A stretch of 64,000 nucleotides of DNA from Gaertneriomyces semiglobifer (Eukaryota; Chytridiomycota; Chytridiomycetes; Spizellomycetales; Spizellomycetaceae), in NCBI GenBank assembly GCA_025558075.1, contig JAHLKF010000005.1:186001-250000 (forward strand), read 5' to 3'. The translations under genes were made by a program, and so were the position numbers. Shown here one piece after another: positions 26,321 through 37,548 of this stretch. Each line of letters begins with the position of its first letter. The first letter of the stretch is position 1. The notes beneath the pieces were generated by a model. It had not been told where the DNA came from. It saw only the letters and a program-made list of their open reading frames with translations, and did not search any database.

Positions 26321-28446
26321 ATGGCAATGGCGTCTGGGCGGATAGCTGATGCATCTGCGGGATCTCACTTTAGTGATGGTCAATTTAGTGATGCGGATGA
26401 GAACGAAGTTGGAATCATTGACGACATTCCAGTGACCAACGAATCGAACGAATCGAACACCAATATCGACCAGGACGTTAATGTTTCTGCATCGGATGAT
26501 GAATATCTCATTGGTGATGATGATGATGATGACGACGACGATGATTTGGATGATATTGAATTAGATTTGAATTACGGCGATCAATGGTTTACGACGGGAA
26601 CTGACTTCACCAAACAATACAACCGGCTGAAGACACAATTAGGTGCAAATGCTAATACAGAACAAACTTCAGCGGCAGTTGTGCCCACCGGAATAAAGGG
26701 GCAAGTGGTGACGACGGTCCGAGAAGCCAACAAAAAAGTTAGAGAAGGTAAAGCAACCGAGAAAGACGGCAAGTCTCTCAGGGTCGGTGACTCCGCAGAG
26801 GATGTTTTGAAGAGGGAATTTATGGCGAAAATTAACTTGGGCGACATCGGCTCCAGTGGAAGTAGAAAGGCTGATTCGTCAGTGAGCCGGAATAAAGACA
26901 AAGCCGACAGAGCGACTGTTGAACAAGTACTCGACCCCCGAACACGCATCATTCTGTTCAAGCTTCTCAATCGTGGCGTAATACAAAGCATTAATGGCTG
27001 CATATCAACGGGGAAGGAGGCCAATGTTTACCATGCCGTCGCTGGACCGGAATCAGGAATGCTTTTATCTGACGATGCCCCTACTCATCTGGCTGTGAAG
27101 ATTTATAAGACTTCCATTCTTACTTTTAAAGACCGTGATAGATATGTGAGTGGTGAGTATCGCTTTAGACATGGATACAACAAAAGCAACCCCCGCAAGA
27201 TGGTCAAACTCTGGGCGGAGAAAGAGATGCGAAATCTAAAAAGGCTGCGGGCCGCTGATATACCCTGCCCTGAACCAATATGCTTGCGGATGCATGTGTT
27301 GGTGATGGGTTTTATCGGTGACCGCAATGGGTGGGCGGCACCGCGACTAAAGGATGCACCTATCAGCGCTGCATCGACGTATGCTTCGTTGTACAATCAA
27401 CTCCTCCACTGTGTTTGGCGCATGTATCACCACTGCCGGCTCGTTCACGGTGATTTATCCGAGTACAACATCCTTTATTACAAGAAGCAGCTGTATATCA
27501 TTGATGTGTCGCAATCAGTTGAGCACGACCATCCGAACGCGCTAGAGTTTCTGCGAAAGGACTGTGCGAACGTAGTAGATTACTTCTCAAAAAGAGTCGA
27601 CGGAGACGTACTAAGCGTCCGTGAGCTCTTTGAGTTTATTGTTACCCCGATAGATGAGATGAGAAAGCTTATTGGCGGAGAACTGTCGGATGTTACAACT
27701 GAAGCTGACATCTTGGACTTATATCTTGACCGACTGCATAAGGCGGAACGCTCTGAAGACGCTATGAGCGATGCTGTATTCCAGCAAATGTATATCCCGC
27801 GTACGCTCGAAGATGTCAGCGCTAAAGACGCTGAGCGAGACGTGGAGATGATTAGAAGCGGACGAGCTTCAGAACTGGTGTACAACAAGGTTGTTGGACT
27901 AGCTGTCCAGTCTGCGCCAGAAGCACCCGCGACGCCGTTTTCAGGACAAGGAGTCAGAACGGGAAACACTACGAAGGAACTTCCGGGTACTTCGAGCGAA
28001 CCAATGTCTGCCGCGGAAGCGTTACTTGCCTTGATTACTGGCGGCACCTCAGCGACGCCTTCGGAGGCGCCTGCGAGCAAAGAGATCGTGGGTGTAGCCG
28101 CCGTACACTCAGGGACCCCAGAGGATGATGATAGTGATGGGAGTGACGTGTCTGAAAGTGACGATTCGGAGTCAGATGGTGACGAAGACAGCGACAGCGA
28201 AGGCAACGGTGATGAGTGGACGGACAGGAAAAAAGCTGGGAAACGTGACGAAACGAAAGAAGAGAAGAAGGTAAGGCCTCCACGCGCAGCTGCGCGATAA
28301 CCAACTACTGACCATCGTTCATCTGTTTTTAGGAAAGAAAAAAGGCGACGAAGGAAGCGGCGCGTGAGAAACGTAAAATCAAGATCCCGAAGGCGGTGAA
28401 AAAGCGGAAGGAGAAGGTGGCATCCGGTCGGAAGCATAAGAAGTAG
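26321..28446 (+). CDS. RIO1: RIO1 serine/threonine kinase/ATPase
   Basis: Atypical kinase that drives late 40S ribosomal subunit maturation (release of factors and 20S to 18S processing). Two exons, 26321-28270 and 28333-28446, give about 687 aa. The acidic N-terminus contains a run of nine Asp near residue 70. The RIO domain shows the nucleotide loop SINGCISTGKEANVYHA, LAVKIYKTSILTFKDRDRYV, the metal-binding catalytic loop HGDLSEYNILY and the phospho-acceptor-type motif IIDVSQSVEHDHP, all diagnostic of RIO1 rather than RIO2. The C-terminus is an acidic Ser/Asp stretch. The spliced last exon then adds a strongly basic tail (KRKIKIPKAVKKRKEK, ending RKHKK), typical of RIO1 proteins. Without splicing the ORF would end at 28300 and lose that tail. 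Confidence 0.95.
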
Positions 28447-28651
28447 CCAACAAATTGTATGTACAGCATGTAATAGGTTCATCCCTTATATCATCACTCA
28501 CGGATCTCCTTTCAGTTTTCTATTTACTACGTAGCCAAAACGCTCCATGTCCTTCGTTCCTACATTGAGTTGTACTTTGACCGTGCCTTGACTTCTCACC
28601 CTGACCACTATTGAAGAGAAATGTCAGCTATCAGAAGTCGCTTCAAAAAAG

Positions 28652-29425
28652 TCATTTAAGAAGCTTGCCTTCGCGTCCCTCATTCCGCGCCACAAAACGC
28701 GAATCCAAGAACTCGGGTAGTCTCCCAGTGACCCATGATAAGAACCCATTCAGCGGAGTCGAGGCGAGGGGAACAAACATCGGAACATAGAGGGTGTGGC
28801 TGGCGTACATGATTAACACTGTGGACACGAGAATCGCTGACCGATAGCAGGATACTTACATGCCGGGCGTGATTGGTATTCTCAAGCTTCCGTACCCCCG
28901 TATCACGTCCCTGCCGAACAAGTCCGTACCATATACGCTCAGAACCAGTTGCGGCCATCCTGGAAAATGTCAGGCGACGTAAGCGCTGGAAACATGCATC
29001 ATTGCTCTACGAGACACACGAACCGAATGCGTTTGTTGACTTGTACGCTATTTCCAACGGAAAGTTCCAAATGCACGATTTCGTCAACTTGGTAGGTGGG
29101 TAGCTGGCTGTTGAGAACGCTGAACTTGGTGTCGCCAGCGACATTTGCGTGATCCCCTCTTCCAGACCCTACTGGTGCGTTGTTGTAATGGCGTCAGCGT
29201 AACACTTTACAAAGGGAATTGGAAAACCTACCGAAATGACTACCCAGTCGGGCCCGTGTAGAAAAGAGAACTTGCAGTACAAATTATCATGCCGCGGAAA
29301 CTGGAAGGAGGGTTGGGGTCAACATTCGTGTCTGTTCGGTCCGTTTCGTGTTGACAGCGGCCTGGACGTACATGAGCAGACTCTATTTGTCCGTTCAATA
29401 TGACCGAAAAGAATGTGGAGGCCAT
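28652..29425 (-). CDS. B9D1: B9 domain-containing protein 1 (transition-zone MKS module)
   Basis: Subunit of the B9/tectonic (MKS) complex at the ciliary/flagellar transition zone. Five exons: 29425-29372, 29300-29232, 29168-29024, 28959-28860 and 28799-28652, with phases 0, 0, 1, 2, about 171 aa. No single genomic ORF shows the protein; only the spliced reading does. It has the N-terminal [11 protein letters not shown] strand, [64 protein letters not shown] and [19 protein letters not shown]. It ends with [24 protein letters not shown]. This matches B9D1 rather than B9D2 or MKS1. Presence implies a motile cilium in the life cycle, that is a zoosporic fungus. It is convergent with RIO1 (205 bp apart). 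Confidence 0.92.
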
Positions 29426-29865
29426 GCTTCGTTTCTCGCTACTGTCGTGTAGATGTGTTGGGCACGCAGCAAACGCGTCGCTGGCGAGTTGGCGACTATA
29501 CTATCGATACCTTGGTCCTAAAGAAACACTTCAGGCGAGTTAGACGACGCAGGGAGGGGTAATTCTGAATGAGAATTACACAGGCTGGTTACTTCACAGT
29601 GCGCAAGTTTTGTTGACTGGATATGGGATAAATAAATGTGTCAATCCGCTTTCTGATGCATGTTTAACAGACCTCGTTGCGTCGGGACGACGAAGAGTCC
29701 CTCACCTGTATTTCTAGTTCCTCTAACGCCTTTACTTGGCTGCAGTCTCCGTGGTGACCAAGTTGCTGGTCCAGATCCAGGCGTCACAGCGCGTTATCCA
29801 CTTACATTTTGTCCACATCTTTGCGGGCGCTATCTCCTAGATGCCTTTTCTTCAACATCCACTCA
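29426..29865. other. divergent region between B9D1 and the CPSF-A-family gene, 440 bp
   Basis: Contains both promoters. A TATA-like gggataaataaatg occurs at about 29625-29637 on the plus strand, about 230 bp before the downstream ATG. No other gene seen. Confidence 0.4.
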
Positions 29866-32800
29866 ATGCTCGCAGATGAGAGTCCGTCCTCTCCAACGCC
29901 GCATGTTTACATCAAACGGGTTATTAATGGATCGGTCGTGAAACGGGTTTTGCCATGGATGCCATCGAGAACATCCGCGGCGGAAGAATTGCGGAGCCTG
30001 CTACAAGTTGTTGTCGTCAAAAATGATTCTCTGGAATTCTGCACTTGGGATACTGAGAAAGACCCGGCGGTTTGGCAGACTGTGGCAGAGCAATTTGTCT
30101 TTGGACAAGTGAAGGACGTCAAAGTTATAACTGTAAAAGTGCAGCAGGAGCCTACACCGACCAGATGGGAAGAACAATGCTGGCTAGTAGCACTGTCGGA
30201 TTCCGGATTCCTTTCCTTTGTACATTTAGAGCATGCTAGCAATGCGACTGGCATTCGGTTCACTCCCATGGAACAGGTATGGATGTATGCTTTTATCACG
30301 AAAGAGCGGCCATAGTAAGGAGCTTTTCAGATAGCACTGGGTGATCCTGGACTTGATTGTGACAAACTGGACCATATGTTAGCCGTCGATCCTTTGTAAG
30401 TAGGAAAGCTGCCGCTCAGATTGAGATGCTGATTCATAATACGCTGCGAAGTTCCCGAGCGATAGCTGTCGCATCGTACAGGTCAGGCGTCCGGTTGTGG
30501 TTACTTCCTTCATATCAAAAGCCCCTGCTTGTGTCGGTCGAAGAGGTTAGGTCGGCTGGGGAAGCCAATGTTGTCAAACAAGAACGGATGTTAACATTTT
30601 CATGCAGTTATGCCAGTGTGCTGAAGAGGGCGTCGTATGGCTCATTGAGTTTCTGTTTCCTGCTGACGACGACGCGAGCAATATATCGTTCATCTTGGTG
30701 AAGAGCGTGTAAGTATGTTTGGCGGCTTCCTCACAAGTAATAGCTCTGACTTGCGTGTTCTTCTGAAGCGGGGGCGCCGTTCATGTAGTAGTATATCATT
30801 ATCGAACGAAAGAGCGGGAATTGCATCGATGCAATGCCCAAATCATTGCACATGGTGAGCACCGGAGTTCCTGCCTGCGATGGCTTCCATTTCTTAACCT
30901 GACGGTAACAGACACAATTCCATTGTCCGCGTTGGGGCTATCCCAGGTACCCGGCGCCTTCATCATTACTACGGTATGAAACCCTCCTTAAGGCCGATGA
31001 ACATATGTGTCACAAACTGATTAGCTGTGAAGGACGGTGCTATCCACTACGGTCAAGTAGACGTGAACTTTAACTGGGTCCAGATTGTCGAGTTACCGCA
31101 ACCTGGCGAACGTCAAGCCAGTGGTAATTCGGGCGCATTGATGCTTGTCTCTCGCGCTACAATGTGTATTAATATGGGAACAACAGAGCAGCGCTTGTCA
31201 ACCATCGCATCTATGACCGGTACCAGGTCTTCACCGTGGCCCCGCTCCCCATCAGATAGACCGGAGACCATTTACTTGGCGACCGAACTAGGGGTCCTAT
31301 ACCGCGCACAACTTATCGAAACCGCTGGCGGTAGGAGTCTGTCTTACACTCTTTTGTACGACGCACAAAGGCGGGTTTCCCAAATCTCCCTCGTCGGCAT
31401 TGCTAATGGGTTTGAGTACTTGGCTGTATATGGTGATATGTGCGATGGAGAAATTTTGCGGATAAGCTCTGATGAAGCTTCAAATGACTTTGCGCTGATG
31501 AATTGGTCACCTATATTGGACTTTGCGCTTGCTGATGTATACCGGGACGGCCGGGATACCATGTTACTAGCCTGTGGTGCTAAGTCACATAGTACTGTTC
31601 GGGAGATTCGGAATGGGCTCATTGTGGATAGCTACGCATCTGTTAAGGAGACTGTCATCGGCGAGTACGTATCATTTGTTGCGAATTTCGGGAATGTCGC
31701 CTGACAACGATCGCGGTGACGCAGGGTAGATGGGATATGGAGCGTAAGAGCTACCGAAATTGAAGAGCAGAGCATCATTATCACAAGCTTCAGTGTTGAA
31801 ACCAAAATTCTGCGTCTCGCTGGTGCGTCTAATTATCCTCGTTTTCAAATGCTTCTGGCATCTAAACTTTCCCTCTGATAATGATGAAAGATGGGGTACT
31901 TGAGGACGTCACTGACATGGCTCATGCGTGCATCACCGACTCCGCCACCATTTGTGCCAAAATGAACATCGCAGATCGTTGTATTATCCAAATAGCACCA
32001 CATGCGGTGGCGGTTATTCTATGGCCTGAAAACAGCTGTGTTTCGGAATGGACGAGGATCGCGTATTGGATACCCTCCGTCCCTGGCGGCATTACGAGAG
32101 GCGACGTTTGCGGGAGGTCCGTGATTCTTGCCTGTGGAGGTGGAACCATTTTGCACTTACGGACTGAGGCGCACGCGTATGTCGCCTGTGCGATTCGCTA
32201 CGTTGAATAGTGACTCTCCTGTCTAATCAGCTTTTCAATCACTTAGCGGTGGCGTATCTCTGGTGGAAATCGCCTCCAAGCAACTTGGCACTGAAGTATC
32301 CTCAGTCCATTGCTCGAACGCGACACCTGGAGCGGTGATCTTGGGCACCTACGATGGGACTATTGTTATGATATCAATTCTTAACACTAAACCTCTGGAC
32401 CTGATATGGCAAGCTGATTTGCATGACAGCTTCTCCGCACCTCGAGCAAATGCTGGTGAACCTCAATCGGAGGAATCCTTAATACCGCATTCGTTTGTGA
32501 CAATACCGGGCGGCGTAGTTCTTGCGGGTAGGTGTAAGTAAGAATAGTGCGCTGATCTTCGCTCATTGGGCGTGTACTCCGTAGGTCTCCGAAATGGAGA
32601 GCTGGCGGTTTACCATTTCGACAAAACGCTTTCTAACAGTCGCGTTCCACCCTCGATATTCCGAGTTGGCGTGGAGCCTGTAACACTAGTCTCTTCGTAC
32701 GATGGTGAATGCTGCTTGGCGCTATCAGACCAATTGTGCAGAATAAGCAGCAGCAGCGCTAAAGTTGACGATGTTTCCGTCTTAGCGGTTGAAACCGCAA

Positions 32801-34588
32801 AGGTAATCATTACGTATCGCTGTAAGCGGTGTATATTTGTTTACACCGATATGTCTTGTCAGGTTTCACACGCTGCTCCTCTCTACGCTGTGGGAATTAT
32901 GGGTTTTCTAACTATCAGCAAGGCTTCAATGTCTTTTGTTGCAATTGGCAGTCAAAAAAATAGCCAGAAAGTGAGGACTACATGTGCAGTCCAGGTGTGT
33001 GTCGGTCATGCGCGTACGTCGATCGTTAACTTACTTGCCAAACTCTCAATGTAGCATGCCCGGCGAATACTTTGTGACAGTGAGACAAGGAAACTTATTG
33101 TTGCCGGCGAGAAGGCTGGTACCGGTGAATTAAGTGTTGTGCATCCAGTAACGTAAGTTTGGTTGGTGTGGATGCATGAAACGACAAAATAACCCCGCGG
33201 TTGTAGAGGAAAATGCTACATGACTCTAACCTGTGATCCAGGGGAGAAGATTCGCGCTTTGGCAGGTAAGGGACAGCGTAGATGGTTGAACCATGTTGCC
33301 TCCATGGTATAACCCCTGATGCCGATTTTCAGAATGGCAAGTGAAGCCGACGAAGCGCTATGTATGCGTTGGTACCCATAATTATCGATCTGCTACCGGG
33401 ATCGGCGGCCGCGTGTTGGTGTACAACTTGAAGGCGTACGAGCGCAAGGGTGAAGAACGAAGGGAAGATCTCAAACGAGTGGTTACTTATAAAATGAAAT
33501 TGCTGGGAGAAGTAACATTGGACTCGGGAGTGAATGCCATGGAGAGCTTTCTAGGAAGCTACTTGCTTGCTGTCGCCGGTAACGTATTCTACCAGTTGAA
33601 AATTGACGCAGGGACAAGAAAGTGAGAGGCTGTTTTGACATGACAACGGCAAATGGCATGTGTGAGTTAACTGGCAGTTGCTTGTTCAAGATTGGTGATT
33701 CGCACACATCTTTCAATGCGTTGGACAATACAAAGCCTTTCCACCTTCGGCACGCGAGCGTGCTTAGGCGGAGGAAAGGAGGGGTGTATCATATACACCT
33801 ATGATGTCGCGCGAAAGACCTGGGAGTTTTACAAAAGGTGCCTGTTAACCTGTGTACCAAATTGGATGCCACCAACTTACGCCTTTTCCCAGCGAGCGAA
33901 TTAATCGTGCTGTCGCAGACTGCTTAATGATTGATGAGCAGACGTGCATCAGTGTGGACAAAAGTGGTGGACTCGTTGGCCATACAACTGGCGATCGTAA
34001 GCAATCAATACTGCAAAGTCTCACGGAGGCGTAACTGACTTTGAAATCCGTTTTCTCTATAATTGCGGCCACGCATCAGCCTCGACACTCGAACGCATCC
34101 TCGATTCACTATTTGCGTACAACTTTGGGGAGATTGTCACCCGCCTTCGCCTCGGAAACCTTTCATCGCGCGTTCGCCCCAGCTCAAGCGGGTCATCACT
34201 CACGGTGCGAAGCTGGCGTGATGTTGATCCATTGGTGCCTTCGCTATACCCACCTGTTCCGCTGATTCTGTATGCCACCTCACTTCTTGGTTCAGTATAT
34301 GCGATTGTCAAACTCTCGTCGCCATTTGGCTCCAAGCTTGGGGTGGTTCAAGACGTTTTACGTCAAAAAATGAAGCCTATACTGGGCGGGGACTGGAGTC
34401 GGTTTCGTAATCAGAGTACTGCTCAAAGATGCGGTGCCATTGATGGAGAGTTGATGGCATGGTTCCTGAAGTTGGGAGAAAACGAAGAGCTGGAAATTGT
34501 CAAAGAAGTGGAAAAGGCCATGGGTGAACCAATATCCGTTGAAGACGTCCAGAAGTGGATTAGAGATGTTGAAACGGCGTGTTGGTAA
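29866..34588 (+). CDS. CPSF-A/DDB1/SF3B3-superfamily beta-propeller protein
   Basis: Large multi-exon gene (probably >10 exons) encoding roughly 1200-1300 aa of the MMS1_N + CPSF_A superfamily (DDB1, CPSF160, SF3B3/Rse1). Secure pieces: exon 1 29866-30276; exon 2 30331-30395; exon 3 from 30452 (SRAIAVASYRSGVRLWL); then EEGVVWLIEFLFPADDD. The region 31027-31700 contains LATELGVLYRAQL. The region 33341-33625 contains VGTHNYRSATGIGGRVLVYNL and LLGEVTLDSGVNAMESF, matching the CPSF_A propeller pattern. The last exon, about 34205-34588, ends with QRCGAIDGELMAWFLKLGE, the helical tail of the family. Which paralogue it is cannot be settled: similarity is spread over all three, and it reads as a divergent member. 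Possible roles are cullin-4 adaptor, splicing or polyadenylation factor. Intermediate exon borders are not fixed. Confidence 0.72.
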
Positions 34589-34691
34589 CCGTTCCTATCG
34601 CAGACGGCGTTCGCCAATCAAGATTAAATTATTGCGCTGGTAACACCAGCAAACGAAAACATGTACATGAAGCAACACTTCGAATGTGATC

Positions 34692-35974
34692 TCACTCGTC
34701 CGCTTTGAAAAACACTCTATAAGCTTCTCTCCGTGCATCTCCACCACGGGTGTCGTCGATGGTGAACCAGTACATTGACCCGTCGTAGCACAGGATCAGA
34801 ATGGCTTCCTTGTTGAGAGCTGAAGGTGCAGAAGGTTGTACGTCTGGCAAGGGCGCGAAGGCGCAAACAAAGGGGATGTCAGGAGGGATACGGCAATGGG
34901 CGAATGACCATTCTGAAGAGAAATACTTTGGGAGATAGGGTGAGAGTGAGGATAACAAGGAAGAACGGTTCTGGGCTGCCGGTGCTGCGATTGCTGGTAT
35001 TGAAATTGTTCTCGGCGACGTTGAGAGCGGAGAAGAAGGTGGAGACGGGGTGACTGTCGGCGGATTGTGGGAACTGCGTCGCGATGATGTAGACGAGCGG
35101 TCACTGGGCCCGCCGCCGGGATTCACGAGATTAAAGATGTGAACAGTGCCTTTATCGCTGGCGACGCAGACCCTTGTTTCTGCAGGGTTGAATGCAATAC
35201 AGTAAATGCTTGCTTTATCTGCACCTCGTCGAAGTTCGTGGGTCTTGTGACAGGTTTTCGTATCGAATACACGGATGAGCGTGCCTTTATCACTGGCCGT
35301 TGCAAGGAGTCGGCCGGAGGGGGAAAGCACGACGTGTGATAGTGCTGAAGTATGGGCAGGAATGAGCGTGGACGGTGGAGGTTGTGAAGGAGCGGTGGGC
35401 GTTGTTGAAAGGTACAGCAGTTGCACTTGCCCTGGAGCAACTGCTGGAAATGCAAGTGCATGCGGAGCAACTAGCGACAGTAACCCCAATGGGTTGGCAC
35501 AAGTGGTGTATGTTTGAAGATGGGCAGGAGTTGGTAAGAAGGCATGAAGGTGAACTTTTGTCATTGTTGCAATCACAATTCTAGAGCATAAGAGTGAGAA
35601 CGTGGTGATGCCGGGACGCCAATGAACAACTCGGCGTACCTCTCGCGCGAGACTTTGACACCAGTGACGTTTTCAGTGAACTCCCACTCTGCGTAAGGTT
35701 TTTCAGTAGCCGCATCCCACACCGTAACTCTTTGGCCATCCACGAGCAACAACAAGTTCGTTTCATCTAGCATTTCAACTGCGGTCAGTCGAGCGAACCG
35801 GGTCGTGTCATCCTGGCGGAATCGTGCACGTTCAACGAGTGGGTTGATCGAGTAAACTCTGTAGCCCGCTTGCGTAGTAATAGCGAAACATGTTGTGGAG
35901 CTATTCAGTGATATATGGCGGATTCCGGAAGGATTGAGCGACCAGACGGGTTGCTTTACTGGTGGTAAGGCCAT
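34692..35974 (-). CDS. PROPPIN WD40 protein (Atg18/Hsv2/WIPI family)
   Basis: Phosphoinositide-binding seven-bladed propeller that acts at PI3P-rich membranes in autophagy and endosome/vacuole traffic. Two exons, 35974-35640 and 35580-34692 (59 bp intron, phase 2), give about 407 aa. Blade 1 begins with LNPSGIRHISLNSSTTCFAITTQAGYRVY. The splice restores VSRERIVIATMTKVHLHAF, then TTCANPLGLLSL and the blade motif LSHVVLSPSGRLLATASDKG. The lipid-binding signature is present as Leu-Arg-Arg-Gly in THELRRGADKA (about residue 230), followed by YCIAFNPAETRVCVASDKGTV. A Ser/Pro-rich loop (about 275-320) lies in the blade 6 region that inserts into membranes in other PROPPINs. Atg18 versus Hsv2 versus Atg21 cannot be decided. 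Confidence 0.9.
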
Positions 35975-36197
35975 CAGCGTCCGCAGCAGTACAAACTCCT
36001 GACGATAACAGCCATACACAACACAAACGTCGGGTGGTTACGAGGTGTCGTTCTCCACTCGCTGCTCCCTGATATAACCTTCTGAACAGCCGTTGTGGTT
36101 TCTCGCTACTCGTTTGTTCAAATAATGTGTCAACTTGGTTTCGCGCCAACAATTTCACGACGTCGACTGCATTGACGTAAAAGACATCTGACACATC

Positions 36198-37396
36198 ATG
36201 GCGACGAATAGCAGCATTCCTGTCACTGTCTTTACAGGATTCTTGGGGGCAGGCAAGACGACGGTCATCCTCTCTCTGCTAAAGTCGTTGCCCCAGGCGT
36301 ACAATGTCGTTTTGCTCAAAAACGAGTTTGGAGACGTGAATGGTTTGTAGCAACTTTTTCTTCGGCTCGCCATTCTCCGAGGGCCAGTGAACGGCAACTC
36401 ACCCAATGCAATCCTGTCCTCCCATTAGTCGATAGCGAACTCGCTCGAGAGTCAAATGTTCAAGTTTCGGAGATGCTCAACGGTTGCATGTGCTGCGTAC
36501 TCGTTGGGCAAATGAAGAACGCTCTACTTGAGATCAAAGGTAACTGCTGCGAAGCTTTTACCGGGCTGACTGTGAAAACGCTCTGGATTTAACTGATTGT
36601 GTTTCTACCGATAGAGAAGTACCATCCGAACCGAATCATCATTGAGACCTCTGGGTCTGCTTTCCCCGCACCCATTGCGTGGCAGATTCGAGAACTTGCT
36701 TCTAATGGCTTCGTTCTCGACTCAATTGTTACTGTAATAGATTGCCTCAATTTCAGAGGATACGAGGACACATCCTATACTGCACGCCTGCAGGCGCAGT
36801 ATACCGACCTACTTCTCCTCAACAAGCATGAGCTCGTCTCTGAGCGAGATCTGGATGTGGTCGTGGATCATATCAACACGTTGAACGAAGACACTCCCAA
36901 AGTCAAGTTCTTTGCTAATGAAGCACACGGCCAGCTCAGCGCCGACCTCTTTTTCGGGCTTGATACAAAGTTATTCGAACTGGGCACCAAGGATAAGGAT
37001 CAGACTGTTTGGGATGGCTTGGTCGACACAACGCACATGAGAGCCGAGGTCGACGTGTATGGGATAGAACAAAAGCGTCCATGTAGTGAACAAGCCTGTG
37101 TCTTGTCACCAGAGATACTGGATAAGTCCTTGGCCGAGCTTGGCTCGTCCATCTATCGCGTCAAAGGTCTTGTTCGACTTGGGGATGACGAAACTTTGCA
37201 TATCTTGAACTATGCATTTGGCAGACATACCTTGACACCTGTGGTAAATCCTGAAACGCTAAAAAAGTTTGAGAGTGTGCAATTGAGGGTTACAGTCATG
37301 GGCGTTGATCTGCGATGGGATACCAAGCTCCGGGAACGGGTTGCCGCCGTGTTTGGCTTCAACGGTGATGCTTTGCTACGGAAAGAGGCTCTGTGA
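36198..37396 (+). CDS. COG0523 (CobW/ZNG1-like) GTPase, putative zinc metallochaperone
   Basis: P-loop GTPase of the G3E/CobW family. Relatives (ZNG1/CBWD) deliver zinc to METAP1 in a GTP-dependent way. Three exons, 36198-36342, 36429-36539 and 36615-37396, with phases 1 and 1, about 345 aa. Motifs: Walker A GFLGAGKTT (residue 14), VLLKNEFGDVN, the metal-binding MLNGCMCCVL with the CxCC triad in exon 2, IIIETSGSAFP (Walker B/switch II region), VDLVVV-equivalent VTVIDCLNF and the guanine-specificity LLNKHEL. The C-terminal CobW_C domain (SSIYRVKGLVRL to LRVTVMGVDL) is intact. The METAP1-binding N-terminal motif of ZNG1 is not obvious. The N-terminus is short (7 residues before the first strand). 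It is divergent from the PROPPIN (223 bp between starts). Confidence 0.88.
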
Positions 37397-37548
37397 CATA
37401 GAAAAGAATGGCTATGCATGGTAATTGCCATGTATCATAGTAGCGCGAAAGTCTAGCATACTGCAGATGACAGATTCTAGACAACCATAGATACATAAAG
37501 ATGGGATCAGATACTATATAGAACAGTGGATGCTCCATCAATAGTCTG

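Noticed and set aside
28873..29103. Plus-strand ORF opposite B9D1
   Set aside because: It is antisense to spliced B9D1 exons, which give a clear family match on the minus strand.
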